64,000 nucleotides of DNA from Christensenellaceae bacterium OttesenSCG-928-K19 (GTDB taxonomy: Bacteria > Bacillota > Clostridia > Christensenellales > Christensenellaceae), in the NCBI GenBank assembly GCA_030266015.1, contig JAJDHD010000004.1:17501-81500 (forward strand), in the 5' to 3' direction. Below are positions 63,355 through 64,000 of this stretch, one piece after another. Position 1 is the stretch's first letter; each line of letters begins with the position of its first letter. Under the pieces are notes generated by a model that was given only the letters and a program-made list of their open reading frames with translations, made no database searches and had not been told where the DNA came from. The translations under genes were made by a program, and so were the position numbers.

Positions 63355-64000
63355 TATTGCTGCTTTTGCGAATCGTCCTTCCCGGCGCTTTTTTCCAACC
63401 GCAATATGTTGTATCCATTTTCATAGCGATAGGATACACTGTCCATCACTTTTTTAGTCAGGAAAATCCCCAACCCGCCCGGCTCCCGGTCACCGGGGGT
63501 AAGCCCTGTATCCGCATCTTCTTTGGCAAGCGGGTCAAACGGCACGCCGCTGTCCCTAAACTCCAATACAACATGGGCAGGGGCTGCCGATGCTTCGCAA
63601 GAGACACGCACGCTGCCTTCGTTTTCTCCGTAAGCATAATGCGCGATATTCACGAATACCTCCTCGGCTGCCAGTAAAAGTTGGGTGGTGTCCTTCATAG
63701 AGAATCCAACATCTTCCAGCTTTTCTTCTAAAAATTCATTTAGGGCATCGAGGTTTTTTGTGTCGGCTGTTAAATGCAGCGTGCTTGTGCTGTCGCATCC
63801 GCTATATTCCATCATTAACATGGTAATGTCATCCGCCTGTTCTTCGTCTCCTGCAAACTCGTCTATTTTTTTCCGCATTTGGGCAATGGTTTCCTCCAGA
63901 TTCGCACCTTGTGAATTCAACTCGCGCAATGCATCACACATGCGTTCTGTGCCAAATTCCTCATAGTCTGAATTATAGGCTTCCGTTACGCCATCTGTGT
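63354..64000 (-). CDS. SpoIIE-type PP2C phosphatase fused to RsbW-like ATPase (N-terminal part outside window)
   Basis: The gene continues beyond the window end: the frame is open up to 64000 and reads DGVTEAYNSDYEEFGTERM, the classic last third of a SpoIIE/RsbU phosphatase, followed by QADDITMLMMEY, its final metal-Asp strand. A short linker leads to a complete HATPase_c_2 domain: LLLAAEEVFVNIAHYAY (N box), VVLEFRDSGVPFDPL (G1), GGLGIFLTKKV (G2) and YNILRLEK. The visible part is 215 residues. SpoIIE-type phosphatases dephosphorylate STAS-domain antagonists, and RsbW-type kinases phosphorylate them, so this protein holds both opposing activities. What lies upstream cannot be seen. Confidence 0.88.
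   Translation of the reverse strand, partial: TDGVTEAYNSDYEEFGTERMCDALRELNSQGANLEETIAQMRKKIDEFAGDEEQADDITMLMMEYSGCDSTSTLHLTADTKNLDALNEFLEEKLEDVGFSMKDTTQLLLAAEEVFVNIAHYAYGENEGSVRVSCEASAAPAHVVLEFRDSGVPFDPLAKEDADTGLTPGDREPGGLGIFLTKKVMDSVSYRYENGYNILRLEKSAGKDDSQKQQ

Overview
The window reads as chromosomal DNA of a Gram-positive, probably strictly anaerobic member of the Clostridia (Bacillota). The sequence shows strong Shine-Dalgarno sites, sigma-A type promoters, lipoprotein signals on the binding proteins, a glycyl radical enzyme, a SpoIIE-type phosphatase and no respiratory genes. A placement near Christensenellales is only an impression from gene content. Ordinary code usage and tight head-to-tail operons run throughout.

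Layout. 1-1790: the end of an rRNA operon (3' part of 23S, tRNA-Asn, 5S, terminator). The 5' ends of the tRNA and of the 5S are each present twice, separated by 111 and 105 bp insert-like segments. 2151-12805: a surface-polymer cluster (ComEC-like metallo-beta-lactamase-fold protein, VTC domain, DUF4956, CotH kinase, two related glycosidase-like proteins, HEAT-repeat protein, family 2 glycosyltransferase). 13097-23915: hybrid sensor kinase, glycerol kinase, MutS-like ATPase, HD-GYP protein, repeat-containing surface protein, MsrA and MsrB, DegV. 24160-39768: two aminotransferases around an Lrp regulator, HAD phosphatase, TrmL, Na/Pi symporter, pgk-tpiA-gpmI, threonine synthase, TrpS, a sugar-binding lipoprotein and a YhhN protein. 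39885-49825: YjfB, patatin, a glycyl radical enzyme with its activase, nitroreductase, paired mini-HTH proteins, Pit phosphate transporter with its DUF47 partner, a PEBP-like protein.

50534-64000 is the most unusual part. A REC/YesN-like regulator without an output domain and a membrane protein precede a long minus-strand array. That array runs from a SpoIIE phosphatase fused to an RsbW-like ATPase (cut by the window end), to a MATE transporter with an RsbW-like C-terminal domain, two tandem substrate-binding-protein/permease fusions, an ABC ATPase with a degenerate RsbW-like tail, a second copy of the membrane protein, a second ABC transporter whose ATPase carries the same kind of tail, and CstA. 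In all three substrate-binding proteins the two sequence halves occur in the reverse of the usual order, that is, they look circularly permuted.

My leading hypothesis is a transport module controlled by partner switching: the SpoIIE phosphatase and RsbW-like domains, which normally act on STAS-domain proteins, are here attached to transporters instead of to a sigma factor. This is inference from domain resemblance read by eye; no database search or structure prediction was run.
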